DNA from: JAJFVC01 sp039698075
GTDB lineage: Bacteria; Planctomycetota; Planctomycetia; Pirellulales; Thermoguttaceae
Length of the DNA stretch: 64,000 nucleotides
Direction: 5' to 3'
Assembly (NCBI GenBank): GCA_039698075.1
Contig: JBDKTJ010000014.1
Span: forward strand, 1 to 64,000
The translations under genes and the position numbers were made by a program. Of the stretch, positions 34,418 through 43,425 are shown in pieces. The first letter of the stretch is position 1, and each line of letters starts with the position of its first letter. The notes beneath the pieces were generated by a model. The model was given only the letters and a program-made list of their open reading frames with translations, did not search any database and had not been told where the DNA came from.

Positions 34418-34431
34418 TTGGAACGTTCCAA
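34418..34431. repeat. Perfect palindrome TTGGAACGTTCCAA
   Basis: 14 bp of perfect dyad symmetry, 61 bases after the hydA stop. It could be an operator or a decayed repeat; there is no T-run to make it a terminator. Confidence 0.4.
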
Positions 34432-34808
34432 CCGCTCGCGATTTCACAAGACTTTTTGGCAGAACGACGGGACTTGTCCGTCTTTTGCAAAATCGTAAGC
34501 GGCTCAATGGCGACAAGAGGCAACATGGCGATATTGGCAAAACTGGGGCATCACCTCGCACTTTCGAGTTGGAACACGTATAAAACGCGCTCCACGTGCA
34601 GCGTGTCTCGCTCCGCCTGAACGGCTGAGCCCGTCTTACGCAAGTTACCCATCTTTTGCAATCGGAAAATTCGTTAAGTTTTGCGCGATATCACCCGATG
34701 CTATGGGACAATCTCGATGTGCCTCAAGGCAACTTGCTGCGCCCGTCGGGAGACCGCGTCTTGTGAAGGAAATCGCCCGGGGCAGTGGCGATCTGGGGAA
34801 GACCACTG

Positions 34809-34915
34809 TAATACGGATTCCAATTCAACGTTGCGTTTCCATCAGGGAAAATCAGCCTGTTTTCCCGAAGGGTCAACAGGCGGCGACAGGCACGTTTGAA
34901 TTGGAATTGGTATAA
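34809..34915 (-). mobile_element. MITE-like element, copy B (downstream of hydrogenase operon)
   Basis: 107 bp bounded by 20-bp inverted ends, TAATACGGATTCCAATTCAA at 34809-34828 and its partner at 34896-34915 (17 of 20 paired). Inside is a 7-bp hairpin, GCCTGTT (34855-34861) with AACAGGC (34875-34881). It encodes no protein. It lies in opposite orientation to copy A and ends 11 bases before the secretin ATG. Confidence 0.6.
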
Positions 34916-34926
34916 GACTGGGCACC

Positions 34927-36963
34927 ATGCGCAGAGTGGAAGTTTTACATTGGGCAGCCGTTATCCTAAGCCCTTGCATTCTTGCAATGGGCTGTGCATG
35001 GGATTTCAGCGCGCCAAGAAGTAAGACGCCGGCGGCAGCGCCGTCGAGCGACGTTGGTCGGTCCACCGTCGAAAAGCCGCAGTCTGACTCGCCAATCGTT
35101 GCGCAAAAAAAAGGTTCGACCTACGATTTTTCAGCGGTCGCCGACGATTCAAAATCGCACGAGGCGAAGCTGGCAAGCTACCAGGTGGCCGCCGCGGAGG
35201 CGTCGAAGTCGAAATCGCCGTCGAACAACGCCGTGGAGCCCACCGTCGACGTGGCGCCGTTGCCTGCCGAGCCGGCGCCGGTTCAAACGGCCAAGCCGGA
35301 GGTCGTGCCGAGGCCGCAAGCCGCCCCGCTCGACCCACCAAGCAGCGCGACCGCCTCGGAAGCGAAAACGCCGGACGGTCCTTCGTCGATCACGCTGCAC
35401 GCCGACAACCTCGACGTCCGGAAGGTGTTCGAGATGGTCAGTCGGCAAACCAAGGGCGTCAGTATTTTGGTGACGCCGGGCGTCAAGGGCGCGGTGACGG
35501 TGGACATCCGCGAAAAGCCGCTGGATGAGTCGCTGCAACTGATCGCCACGCTCTGCCGGCTGTCGGTGCAACGTCAGAAGGACGTCATCTACATCTCGAC
35601 GGTGACGGAGGCGTTGGAACGCGAAAGCGACAACCTGCCGGTGCGTGTGTATCATCTGAATTACGTGCGCAGCAGCGACGTCGTCAAGATGATCAAGCCG
35701 TTGTTGAGCAAGAAAGGTTCGATCAGCCAGTCGCCGGACAGCGAGACCGGCTATCCGGCCGTCACGGTGACCGTCACCAACACCGGCGTCAGCAACGGCA
35801 ACAGCGGCAGCACTAGTAAATCCGGCGGAAACAACTCGGCCGGCGGCGAAATCCTGATCGTTCAAGACTACGAGCAGACGCTTAAATCCATCGATCGGGC
35901 CATCGCCGAGATCGACATCCAGCCGACGCAGGTGCTCATCGAGGCCGTCATTTGCAGCGTCAAGCTGACCAGCGAGACCGATCTGGGCGTCAACTACGCG
36001 GTGCTGGACAACGCCGGAAACGCGTTGGGCGTGGTCGGCAGCGGCGCGGCGCTGAACGCCGCCGCAGGGTTCACGCCGGCCAGCGTATTGGCCAGCCCGG
36101 TGACCAACAGCCTCACCAACACGGTGAAGTCCACCAATGGGCTGACGACCAGGACCAGCACGTTGAGCACCGGGTCCACCGGAAAACTCGCCAACGGATT
36201 CGCCGACGGCTCGTCCGGCTTCAAGTACGGCTGGAGCAGCAAGAACGTGACGGGCTTCATCCAGGCGTTGCAAACCCGGGGTGAAACCAAAGTGCTGGCC
36301 AGCCCTCGAATCATGGTCCTCAACAAACAAGGGGCCGTGGTCAATCTGGGCGAAAATCTGGCGTACTACACGAATCAGATGAGCCAGACGACGACCACGC
36401 AAACGGCCAACTTCATGACCGTCGGCACGCAGTTGCAGCTTCGCCCTTACGTGTCGGCCGATGGAATGATCCGCATGGAAGTGCATCCGGTGCGGAGCAC
36501 GGGCACGATCGACGCCAACGGGTTGCCGCAGACCAGCGCCTCGGAAGTGACGACGAACATCTTGGTGCCCAACGGCACGACCATCGTGATCGCCGGTCTG
36601 ATCGACACGCAAAACGAAAAGACCGTCACAGGCATCCCCTATTTAATGGACTTGCCGTGGATTGGGCCCCTGTTTCGACAAACCACCGACAAGCCCACCC
36701 GAAAAGAGCTGGTCGTGATCTTGACGCCGCACATCTGGCGGGCCGATGCCCCGAGCAAACTGAACGGTCTCGGCCGTCCTCAAAGTCTCGGGCTGGACCA
36801 GCGTGTTGAGAAGGCGTCGTCCTGTTTAGAGCCGCAATTTGGTCCGACGCTGCTCGAAACACCCTCCCTCAGCGGGGAATCCAAGAAAAATAGCCCCGTT
36901 TCGCCCCTTCCTTTGCCGGATTCGGTCGATTCCGCGTCGATTGGGCGTAAAAATCCGATTTGA
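34927..36963 (+). CDS. gspD: Secretin of a type II secretion/type IV pilus-like system
   Basis: 678 residues. The N-terminal export signal ends ILAMGC, a possible but atypical lipobox. A low-complexity Pro/Ala/Lys linker runs to about residue 150. Next are an N0/STN-type domain (ITLHADNLDVRKVFEMVSRQ) and N1-like repeats (VRVYHLNYVRSSDVVKMIKP), with a Ser/Gly/Asn-rich loop. The secretin core ends in VPNGTTIVIAGLIDTQNEKT, GIPYLMDLPWIGPLFRQ and KELVVILTPHI. It forms the outer-membrane gate. A tail of about 65 residues follows. It heads an 11-gene run in one direction. Confidence 0.93.
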   Translation: MRRVEVLHWAAVILSPCILAMGCAWDFSAPRSKTPAAAPSSDVGRSTVEKPQSDSPIVAQKKGSTYDFSAVADDSKSHEAKLASYQVAAAEASKSKSPSNNAVEPTVDVAPLPAEPAPVQTAKPEVVPRPQAAPLDPPSSATASEAKTPDGPSSITLHADNLDVRKVFEMVSRQTKGVSILVTPGVKGAVTVDIREKPLDESLQLIATLCRLSVQRQKDVIYISTVTEALERESDNLPVRVYHLNYVRSSDVVKMIKPLLSKKGSISQSPDSETGYPAVTVTVTNTGVSNGNSGSTSKSGGNNSAGGEILIVQDYEQTLKSIDRAIAEIDIQPTQVLIEAVICSVKLTSETDLGVNYAVLDNAGNALGVVGSGAALNAAAGFTPASVLASPVTNSLTNTVKSTNGLTTRTSTLSTGSTGKLANGFADGSSGFKYGWSSKNVTGFIQALQTRGETKVLASPRIMVLNKQGAVVNLGENLAYYTNQMSQTTTTQTANFMTVGTQLQLRPYVSADGMIRMEVHPVRSTGTIDANGLPQTSASEVTTNILVPNGTTIVIAGLIDTQNEKTVTGIPYLMDLPWIGPLFRQTTDKPTRKELVVILTPHIWRADAPSKLNGLGRPQSLGLDQRVEKASSCLEPQFGPTLLETPSLSGESKKNSPVSPLPLPDSVDSASIGRKNPI

Positions 36964-36988
36964 CAGCGAGAAATTCGCAACCTATTGG
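36960..36988 (+). promoter_or_regulatory. Candidate promoter of the pilin gene
   Basis: TTGACA (36960-36965), 17-bp spacer, TATTGG (36983-36988). It lies at the end of the secretin gene and would give a leader of about 125 bases, allowing higher expression of the pilin than of the rest of the operon. Confidence 0.45.
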
Positions 36989-37119
36989 TTTGCTGTAGAG
37001 GTTCAGGGAGAAAAAATCCTACGGCGTGTGCCTAGGATCCACATGAACCCGGTGCTTAAAGGCTGCCATTTTTTTGCAGTCCGCGAGCGGTCAAAGGCAC
37101 AAACCAAGGGAGAGTTAGT

Positions 37120-37611
37120 ATGAGTCGGACGAATGTTGAAGGTCGCAAGGGATTTACGTTGGTGGAACTGGCCGTAGTGATCGTGATCATCGGCGTGTTG
37201 GCCGCATTCGGCGTGCCGCGGTTCCTGAAGTCGGTCGAGCGTTCGAAGGCGTCTGAAGCGTTCGCTTACCTGTCGGCCATTCGCGCCTCTCAAGAGCGAT
37301 ACGTGTCGAAGGAAGGCGTGTACGCCAAGGTCCTCAGCGACTTGGACATCACGCAGAGCGAAATGAAGTATTTCACGGACGAAGCGGGCGTTTCGGTCAC
37401 GTCGGCCACGACCATGTTGACCGGCACCACCTCGGGCGCCCCGTCGTGGACCCTGACGCTGAAACGCGACGGCGCCAGCAGCAGCTACGGCGACTACACC
37501 GTGACGTTCACACAAGACGGTTTCGACGCGAGCAAAAGTACGATTTGCGACGGGACGCGCAAGGACATCAGCCCGTTGTCCGGCACCTATTCCACCGCCA
37601 GCGGATCCTAA
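37120..37611 (+). CDS. Major pilin/pseudopilin (GspG/PilA-like)
   Basis: 163 residues. A short basic leader ends at a prepilin peptidase site, RKG|FTLVELAVVIVIIGVLAAF, with the conserved Glu at +5 and the hydrophobic stem helix. The globular domain contains YLSAIRASQERYVSKEG, typical of GspG-like fibres. The GGGAGA ribosome site is well placed. A hairpin directly after the stop could stabilise this mRNA. It is probably the main fibre subunit. Confidence 0.93.
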   Translation: MSRTNVEGRKGFTLVELAVVIVIIGVLAAFGVPRFLKSVERSKASEAFAYLSAIRASQERYVSKEGVYAKVLSDLDITQSEMKYFTDEAGVSVTSATTMLTGTTSGAPSWTLTLKRDGASSSYGDYTVTFTQDGFDASKSTICDGTRKDISPLSGTYSTASGS

Positions 37612-37613
37612 CG

Positions 37614-37631
37614 TTCCTGACGTGTCAGGAA
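37614..37631 (+). other. Hairpin immediately after the pilin stop codon
   Basis: TTCCTGAC-GT-GTCAGGAA, an 8-bp perfect stem with a 2-base centre, beginning 3 bases after the stop. There is no T-tract, so an mRNA-stabilising or processing structure is more likely than a terminator. The following 209 bases (37632-37840) hold nothing recognisable. Confidence 0.5.
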
Positions 37632-37840
37632 GGGACCATCAAGGTGGGCGGCCGGGCACGCACTTGGCCGCTCGCTTTGTTGACCCTTCGGCCGATGTGG
37701 GCCTGAGCCCGCTCGGCGTCGTCGGCCGGCCTGCCGATCCGCTCCAAACCCTGAGGGGATGGATCGGCAAGCCGGTTCGACGCAAGTGTGCGACATACTC
37801 TTTTCCCGTGTCTTTTCTCTTTTGAATTCGCAGCGATCGC

Positions 37841-39298
37841 ATGAAGTCGATATTGACGAAAATCGCGATTCGCAAAGCCGTCGGCGTGTATTTGGGCGAG
37901 CACGAGTTGGCGGTGTCCAAGGTGGTTTCGACGCCGCTTGGACCCGTCGAGGTCGCGTCCGCCAAACGAACCTACGCGCCGGAGACTTTGGACGAGACGC
38001 TCCGTGAGTTGGTCAGACCGCTGCTGGGCCGCAAGGGTCGCGTGCCGGTGGCGATCGGGCTGCCCGGCGCGCGGATGTTTTTCGGCACCCGGCCGATGCC
38101 CAGCGCCGGAGTGGCCACGCCCGAGTCGTTTCTTCAGCGAGCGCTTTGTTCCTCGAACATTTCCGTCGACGAATTGGTCGCCGATTTGATTTGCGACCAC
38201 CTGAACAAACAGCCCGTGGCGCGGGCCGTCGCGTGCCGAAGAAAATACCTGGCCAACATCGTAAGCTTGTTCCACCGGATGGAGGTGCGACCGGTCCGCA
38301 GCGAACCGGCGCCTTGCGCCCTCGCGCGATTGGCCGAGCGGCTGCACCGTTTTCCGCGACGGGCGAAAATGCTGTTGCTGGTGTTTTTGGGCGAGACCCG
38401 CGGCATGGCCGTCACCGTGGCCGGCGGCTTTCCGGTGGCGTGGAAAACGTTCAACCTGCCCCCGGACTCGGAATGCTTTGCCATTCTTTCGGCCGCCCGA
38501 TGCCTCAAGACGCAGCAGGCCCACTACGGCATTGAAGACGCGTTGGATTACGTCGTCATTCACGGGCGTCCCGATCTGCACGAACGGCTCAAACAGGATC
38601 AGTTGCCGTCGGAGATTGGAACCCGGGTCATTTGGCACGACACACCGTCGCTGGACGGAACGACCATCGCCGCCGGGTTGGCGCACGGCTGCCTGATGCC
38701 GGACCTCAAGGCGTTCGACCTGTCGCGTTCGATGAAGACCCGGGCCCCGATCAAGGAGATTTTTCCTTGGGGCGATTTGGCGTTCTCGGCGGGTCTGGTC
38801 GGTTGCATGGGTTTGGTGATGTTCGCCCACATCGTCAAGCTCAACGAATCCTGCTCCGTTCTGCGCGTTCACAACAGCCAGCACGCGTGCCTCGCGTCGG
38901 CGGATCCCGGAAAATTGACCCGAACGAAGAAGGCCATGGAGGACAAAGTCAAGACGGTCCTCGCGTTCTTGGACAGCCGCGTGTCCTGGTCGTCGTACAC
39001 CAGCGCGATCGCGGCTCGACTGCCCCAAGGCGCCGAGATCACCACCTTCAGCGGCAAGAGCACCGCGCGCGAGGGCAGCCTCAAGCTCCAGGGCCTCGCA
39101 CCGCTCGAGGACTCCGGCTCGCTGCCGTGCGACATCACCGAATTTTTGAACGCCATTTCCGGATGGCGGCCGTGGAAGACCGATTTTCCGACGATCAATA
39201 CGGAAATCAAGCTGCCGTTGGGCGGCAAACAGAAGCAACCCGAAGTCGATTTTACCGTCCTGTGTCAACGTCAAAGCAAGAAAGGCGGCAAGTCCTAG
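37841..39298 (+). CDS. PilM/GspL-like protein fused to a PilN-like membrane segment
   Basis: 485 residues. The first ~300 residues have the outline of a PilM/GspL actin-like domain (AVGVYLGEHELAVSKVV; VLVFLGETRGMAVTVAGGF), but the first phosphate-binding loop, normally GIDIGSxSxK, has lost its acidic and serine residues. A single membrane helix at about 309-329 (LAFSAGLVGCMGLVMFAHIV) is followed by a coiled, PilN-like periplasmic part (FLDSRVSWSSYTSAIAARLP). It would link the cytoplasmic ATPase to the inner-membrane platform. The assignment rests on operon position as well as sequence. Confidence 0.7.
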   Translation: MKSILTKIAIRKAVGVYLGEHELAVSKVVSTPLGPVEVASAKRTYAPETLDETLRELVRPLLGRKGRVPVAIGLPGARMFFGTRPMPSAGVATPESFLQRALCSSNISVDELVADLICDHLNKQPVARAVACRRKYLANIVSLFHRMEVRPVRSEPAPCALARLAERLHRFPRRAKMLLLVFLGETRGMAVTVAGGFPVAWKTFNLPPDSECFAILSAARCLKTQQAHYGIEDALDYVVIHGRPDLHERLKQDQLPSEIGTRVIWHDTPSLDGTTIAAGLAHGCLMPDLKAFDLSRSMKTRAPIKEIFPWGDLAFSAGLVGCMGLVMFAHIVKLNESCSVLRVHNSQHACLASADPGKLTRTKKAMEDKVKTVLAFLDSRVSWSSYTSAIAARLPQGAEITTFSGKSTAREGSLKLQGLAPLEDSGSLPCDITEFLNAISGWRPWKTDFPTINTEIKLPLGGKQKQPEVDFTVLCQRQSKKGGKS

Positions 39299-39406
39299 CG
39301 TCGCAACACGATGGCGCACCGCTTGCCGCGGCCGGCTCCGGTCCCGGCGGCCCTCCTGCATCGTGCCCGCATGTTTTTTTGCAGCAGCGACGACCGAACG
39401 ATTCTC

Positions 39407-39979
39407 ATGACTCCCAACGAACCGAGCGAACGCCGAAATGACTTGCGATCGCGCCTGATCGAGGCGTTGCACGACCCGTTCCAATTGCGGCTGTTCGTGA
39501 TCGGCGTCGTGTTGATGATCGGCTACAGCGCCGTCTACACGCCGCTTTATACGCAGATCGAGACGATGACGTTCCGTTTGCAGCGAGACCGGCAGTTGGC
39601 CGTCCTGGCCGACGACGTGGAAGGCCTGCAATCGCAGTGCGACAAGTTTGCGAAATATCTGCCGCAAAACACCGACTCGAAAGAGTGGATGCAATATATG
39701 CACGAAGGCATTCGCGGGTTTCCGCTGAAACTGAGCCGCCTCGACGTTTCGCCGCAGAAGAGCCTAGGTCCCTATTCGCTGTTCGTCATCCAGGTGGAAC
39801 TGGAAGGGTACTACTACGATTTAGACCGATTCCTTCGATGGTTGGAATCGAACCCCCGGCTGATCCGCGTTGACAGCGTCGACATCGGTTTGACCCACGG
39901 AAAGCCGGGCCAAAAAAACGGGCGTGAAAACAAAGACGACATGTTTATGAAGCTGGCCTTGTCGGCCGTGGCAGGTTGA
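39407..39979 (+). CDS. PilO/GspM-like inner-membrane protein
   Basis: 190 residues: a short cytoplasmic tail, one membrane helix (about residues 23-43, LRLFVIGVVLMIGYSAVYTP), a coiled-coil stretch and a ferredoxin-like periplasmic domain with PYSLFVIQVELEGYYYDLDR, the pattern of PilO. The ATG at 39407 is preferred to a frame-open extension whose sequence is arginine/proline-rich and not protein-like. It has no strong ribosome site. It is followed by the PilP-like gene after one base. Confidence 0.7.
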   Translation: MTPNEPSERRNDLRSRLIEALHDPFQLRLFVIGVVLMIGYSAVYTPLYTQIETMTFRLQRDRQLAVLADDVEGLQSQCDKFAKYLPQNTDSKEWMQYMHEGIRGFPLKLSRLDVSPQKSLGPYSLFVIQVELEGYYYDLDRFLRWLESNPRLIRVDSVDIGLTHGKPGQKNGRENKDDMFMKLALSAVAG

Positions 39980-39980
39980 A

Positions 39981-40559
39981 ATGGTGATTTCCCTCGGAAA
40001 ACTGGCGCCCCGCGTGATCGTCTTGGCCGTCGTGGGTTACTGCGTTTGGCCCAGCGTTGCGGAGTTCGCGCCCTCGTCCAATTCGAAACCGTCGGTGAAG
40101 CGATCCGGCGCGCAGGCGTTGCGATTGAAACCGGCGACGTCGAAACCGCCGACCACGAATCCCTGGGGCGGCCGCGACGCAGCCACGTTGGCCGCCGCCC
40201 AAAAGGCCGCCGAGGCGAGCGTCGCCGCATCGACCGGAAAGACGAGCCCTTCAACGGCCGCACGGATCGCGCCCGCCCAATTGCTCGCCCGATTGACGCT
40301 CAACGCGACTTACATCGCCGGCGACCGGCAATTGGCCGTCATCAACGGTCAAGTCTGCGAAGCGGGCCAAACGACGCGGTTTCTCGACAGCGTCGGCTCG
40401 GAAACGGCGCCGTGCAAAATCGTCCGGGTGCTCCCGCAAAAGGTCGTTTTGGATTGCGGCGGGACGACGCTCGAATTGACCTATCCCGACGGCGTGCCCC
40501 TCGCGTCCGCCACGGCCCCGAAACCCAACACTTTTCCATCGCGTCCGATCGACAAATAA
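39981..40559 (+). CDS. PilP/GspC-like periplasmic connector
   Basis: 192 residues with an N-terminal membrane anchor (about residues 9-25), an Ala/Thr/Ser/Pro-rich linker and a C-terminal beta domain (RQLAVINGQVCEAGQTTRF, VVLDCGGTTLELTYPDG) like the HR domain of GspC and PilP that docks onto the secretin. The start lies one base after the preceding stop. Confidence 0.65.
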   Translation: MVISLGKLAPRVIVLAVVGYCVWPSVAEFAPSSNSKPSVKRSGAQALRLKPATSKPPTTNPWGGRDAATLAAAQKAAEASVAASTGKTSPSTAARIAPAQLLARLTLNATYIAGDRQLAVINGQVCEAGQTTRFLDSVGSETAPCKIVRVLPQKVVLDCGGTTLELTYPDGVPLASATAPKPNTFPSRPIDK

Positions 40560-40569
40560 CTTGAACGCC

Positions 40570-42303
40570 ATGACCGCCACCGACGAACTGCACGCCTCGC
40601 TGCCGCTTTTGATCCGGCTTCTGCTGGAGAAGGAGATTCTCACTCCCGACCAGGTGAAGGACATCACCGATGCGCGGCAGAAGGACCACGGCTCGCTCGA
40701 AAACCTTTTGGTGAGCAAGCGGCTGGTCATGGATCAGCATATCGCGGAAGTCTACGCCGATTACCTGATGATGCCGCTGTTCGACACGGTGCCGGATGAA
40801 ATCGATCCGCATCTGGTCGGATTGCTGCCCGACAAGTTGTGCCGGGAACACATGTTTGCGGCCGTGGCCGTCAACGGCGACGTATTGGACGTGGCGTTCA
40901 CGTCGTTTGAAGACGCCCTGATGATCGACGAGTTGCAGTTGCTGGTCAACATGACGATCCGGCCGTTGATCGCGCCGCTGTCGGTGGTCGACAAGATTCT
41001 CAACACGCTGTACGTCACGGCTCGCACCAAGTTCATCAGCCACATCGAGGACTTTGCGGACGACGGCCAGGACGATGACCAGGAAGGCGAACTGCCGGAC
41101 GACGACAACATTTTGGAGTTGAACCAAGCGCCGCCGCCCGGTCCCGATGGACGCATCATCCGCATGGTGAATCAGATCCTCGACGATGCGTTGCAGGCCG
41201 GAGCCAGCGACATCCATCTCGAACCGTTCGAGGATTCCTGCGCGGTGCGGCTGCGCATCGACGGGGCGCTGCGCGAGTTGACGCCGCCGACCAAGGCCCA
41301 ATTCATTCCGATCATCTCCCGCTTCAAGATTCTGGCGAAAATGGACATCGCCGAAAAGCGCATTCCCCAGGACGGCGCCATCGCCGTCAAGGCCGCCGAC
41401 AAGCGGGTCGACTTGCGCGTGAGCACCGTGCCGACCGTCTACGGCGAGAAGATGGTCATGCGTATTCTCGACAAGGGCGCGATCCCGATCGAACTGACCG
41501 GCCTGGGATTCGACCAGCGGCAGTCGACCGACCTGATCGAGTCGATCCGGATGCCGCACGGGCTGATGCTGGTTACGGGCCCCACCGGCAGTGGAAAAAG
41601 CACGACGCTCTACGCCTGCCTCAATTTGCTCAACGAACCCGACACGAATATCTGCACGGTCGAAGACCCGGTGGAATACAAGTTCAAGGGCATCAACCAG
41701 GTGCAGGTGAAGACGCAGGTGGGATTGACGTTCGCCGGCGCGTTGCGCGCATTTTTGCGGCAAGATCCCGACGTCATCATGGTCGGCGAGGTGCGCGACC
41801 AGGAGACGGCCCAGATTTGTCTCCGCGCGGCGTTGACCGGCCACTTCGTGCTCTCGACGATCCACACGAACGATTCGTTGTCGGCGGTGAACCGCCTGGT
41901 CGACATGAGCATCGAGCCGTTCCTGCTGGCCTCGACGCTTCGCGTGCTGGAGGCGCAGCGGTTGATTCGCCGCCTCTGCCGCGAGTGCCGCGAGCCGTAC
42001 GAGTGCACGCCCGAGTTGGCCAAACGGCACAACCTCGAGCCGGGCCAGACGCTTTATCGGCCGAAGGGTTGCGACGCTTGCCGCGGCACGGGCTACAAGG
42101 GCCGCGTCGGCGTATTCGAGGTGGTTCGGATCACGCCGCACATGGCCAGTTTGATCCAGTCGCGCACGCCCTTGCCCCAGTTGCGGACCGCCGCGCGCGA
42201 ACAGGGTATGAAGCTGCTTCTGGACAGCGGCATGGACAAGGTGCGCGAGGGCGTGACCAGTCTCGAGGAAGTGTTGACCGTCGCCACGGCCGAAGACGAA
42301 TAA
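40570..42303 (+). CDS. gspE: Assembly ATPase GspE/PilB
   Basis: 577 residues. An N-terminal GspE/MshE-N domain (LLIRLLLEKEILTPDQVKDI) is followed by an acidic linker and the secretion ATPase core: Walker A GPTGSGKSTT (from about residue 337), Asp box DTNICTVEDPVEY, Walker B DPDVIMVGEVRD and His box HTNDSLSAVNRL. The tetracysteine zinc motif is CRECREPYEC...GCDACRGTGY, as in extension ATPases; no PilT-like retraction ATPase is seen. The ATG at 40570 is preferred to an in-frame TTG at 40561. Confidence 0.96.
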   Translation: MTATDELHASLPLLIRLLLEKEILTPDQVKDITDARQKDHGSLENLLVSKRLVMDQHIAEVYADYLMMPLFDTVPDEIDPHLVGLLPDKLCREHMFAAVAVNGDVLDVAFTSFEDALMIDELQLLVNMTIRPLIAPLSVVDKILNTLYVTARTKFISHIEDFADDGQDDDQEGELPDDDNILELNQAPPPGPDGRIIRMVNQILDDALQAGASDIHLEPFEDSCAVRLRIDGALRELTPPTKAQFIPIISRFKILAKMDIAEKRIPQDGAIAVKAADKRVDLRVSTVPTVYGEKMVMRILDKGAIPIELTGLGFDQRQSTDLIESIRMPHGLMLVTGPTGSGKSTTLYACLNLLNEPDTNICTVEDPVEYKFKGINQVQVKTQVGLTFAGALRAFLRQDPDVIMVGEVRDQETAQICLRAALTGHFVLSTIHTNDSLSAVNRLVDMSIEPFLLASTLRVLEAQRLIRRLCRECREPYECTPELAKRHNLEPGQTLYRPKGCDACRGTGYKGRVGVFEVVRITPHMASLIQSRTPLPQLRTAAREQGMKLLLDSGMDKVREGVTSLEEVLTVATAEDE

Positions 42304-42316
42304 GGAATGGGATCGC

Positions 42317-43411
42317 ATGGCTTTTGAAGATTGGTTTATCGCCCGCGCCCGAGTTTCAAGCAAGTCGCACAAGGGCGTCTCGTTGGACGACAAGATGAGC
42401 TTTTTTCATCAGTTGGCCACCCTGGTGTCTTCCGGAACGCCGTTGTTGCAGGCCCTGGAGATCAGCGCGGAGCAAAGCCAAAGCATCAAGTTGCGCAGGG
42501 CATTGAAGGACATCGCCGGCCGGGTGGCCGCCGGCAGCGCGTTGTACGCCGCCGCGAGCAATTACACGAACATCTTCCAACACCACTGGATCGAGGTGAT
42601 CCGCACCGGCGAAATCACCGGGAAAATGGCGATGGTCCTCGAGGAACTCAACAAGCAGATCCGCGACACGCGGGAAACGCGCCGCAAGGTGTCCGGCGCG
42701 ATGATGTACCCGATCATCTTGATCCTCGTCACCGTGATCGCCGTGACGGCCATGTTGTGGTTGGTCGTCCCGACGTTCGCCAAGATGTTCAAGGACATGG
42801 GCGCCGAACTGCCCGGCATGACGCAATTCGTCGTTGACGCCTCCGCGTTCATCGTCCGCTACGGCATTTTCGTCGTCCTCGCGGTCGGACTGGCGATTTT
42901 CGCGTTCCGATGGTACTACAAGACGCCCGCGGGCTGCCGTCGCGTCACCGGCACGCTCATGGCCGTCCCCATGATCGGCGAATTGTTGGTCCAATCGGCG
43001 ATGTACCGGTTCGCCTCGAACATCTCGCTGCTGCTGAAAAGCGGCATTCCCATGTTGGAGACGCTCACCGTCATGGAAGGCGTTTTCCATTCGAGTCCCG
43101 TCTACCGCGAAGCGATCGAGCGGGTGCATCATCGGGTCGCCGCGGGCCGCCCGCTGGCCGCGTCGCTCGAAGAAACCCGGCTGTTCACCACGATGATGAT
43201 CAACGTCGTCCAGGTCGGCGAGGGATCGGGCCAACTCCCCATGGTCATGGAACAAATCGCTCCCTATTACAAGGAAAAAATGGAAAGCCTGGTGGCGAAA
43301 GTCACGAAGCTTCTCGAACCCGTCATCATCATGGGCATGGGCTCGACCGTGGCCGGCATCATGCTGGCCATTTACATGCCGATGTTCGAGATGGCGGGCA
43401 AGGTCCACTAA
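42317..43411 (+). CDS. gspF: Inner-membrane platform protein GspF/PilC
   Basis: 364 residues with the two repeated T2SSF helical domains (FFHQLATLVSSGTPLLQALE; YRFASNISLLLKSGIPMLET) and three membrane helices at about 130-150, 175-200 and 335-355. It is the rotor or platform worked by GspE. The signature VVQVGEGSGQLPMVMEQIA is present. It starts 13 bases after gspE. Confidence 0.95.
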   Translation: MAFEDWFIARARVSSKSHKGVSLDDKMSFFHQLATLVSSGTPLLQALEISAEQSQSIKLRRALKDIAGRVAAGSALYAAASNYTNIFQHHWIEVIRTGEITGKMAMVLEELNKQIRDTRETRRKVSGAMMYPIILILVTVIAVTAMLWLVVPTFAKMFKDMGAELPGMTQFVVDASAFIVRYGIFVVLAVGLAIFAFRWYYKTPAGCRRVTGTLMAVPMIGELLVQSAMYRFASNISLLLKSGIPMLETLTVMEGVFHSSPVYREAIERVHHRVAAGRPLAASLEETRLFTTMMINVVQVGEGSGQLPMVMEQIAPYYKEKMESLVAKVTKLLEPVIIMGMGSTVAGIMLAIYMPMFEMAGKVH

Positions 43412-43425
43412 TTTCTCGCTCCTTC

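Larger units (their letters stand above)
34358..34926. other. Intergenic region between hydrogenase and secretion operons, repeat-rich
   Basis: 569 bases with no supported gene. It contains a perfect palindrome (34418-34431), a 24-bp repeat shared with 56951-56974 (34484-34507), a single element-like end (34563-34583) and a complete MITE-like element (34809-34915). Confidence 0.65.

Noticed and set aside
34681..34915. Overlapping short plus-strand frames before the secretin
   Set aside because: They run through the MITE-like element and consist of its hairpins. No ribosome site or conserved sequence.
37632..37840. Short plus-strand frame between the pilin and PilM-like genes
   Set aside because: No ribosome site, low complexity, no family resemblance, and it overlaps the hairpin after the pilin.
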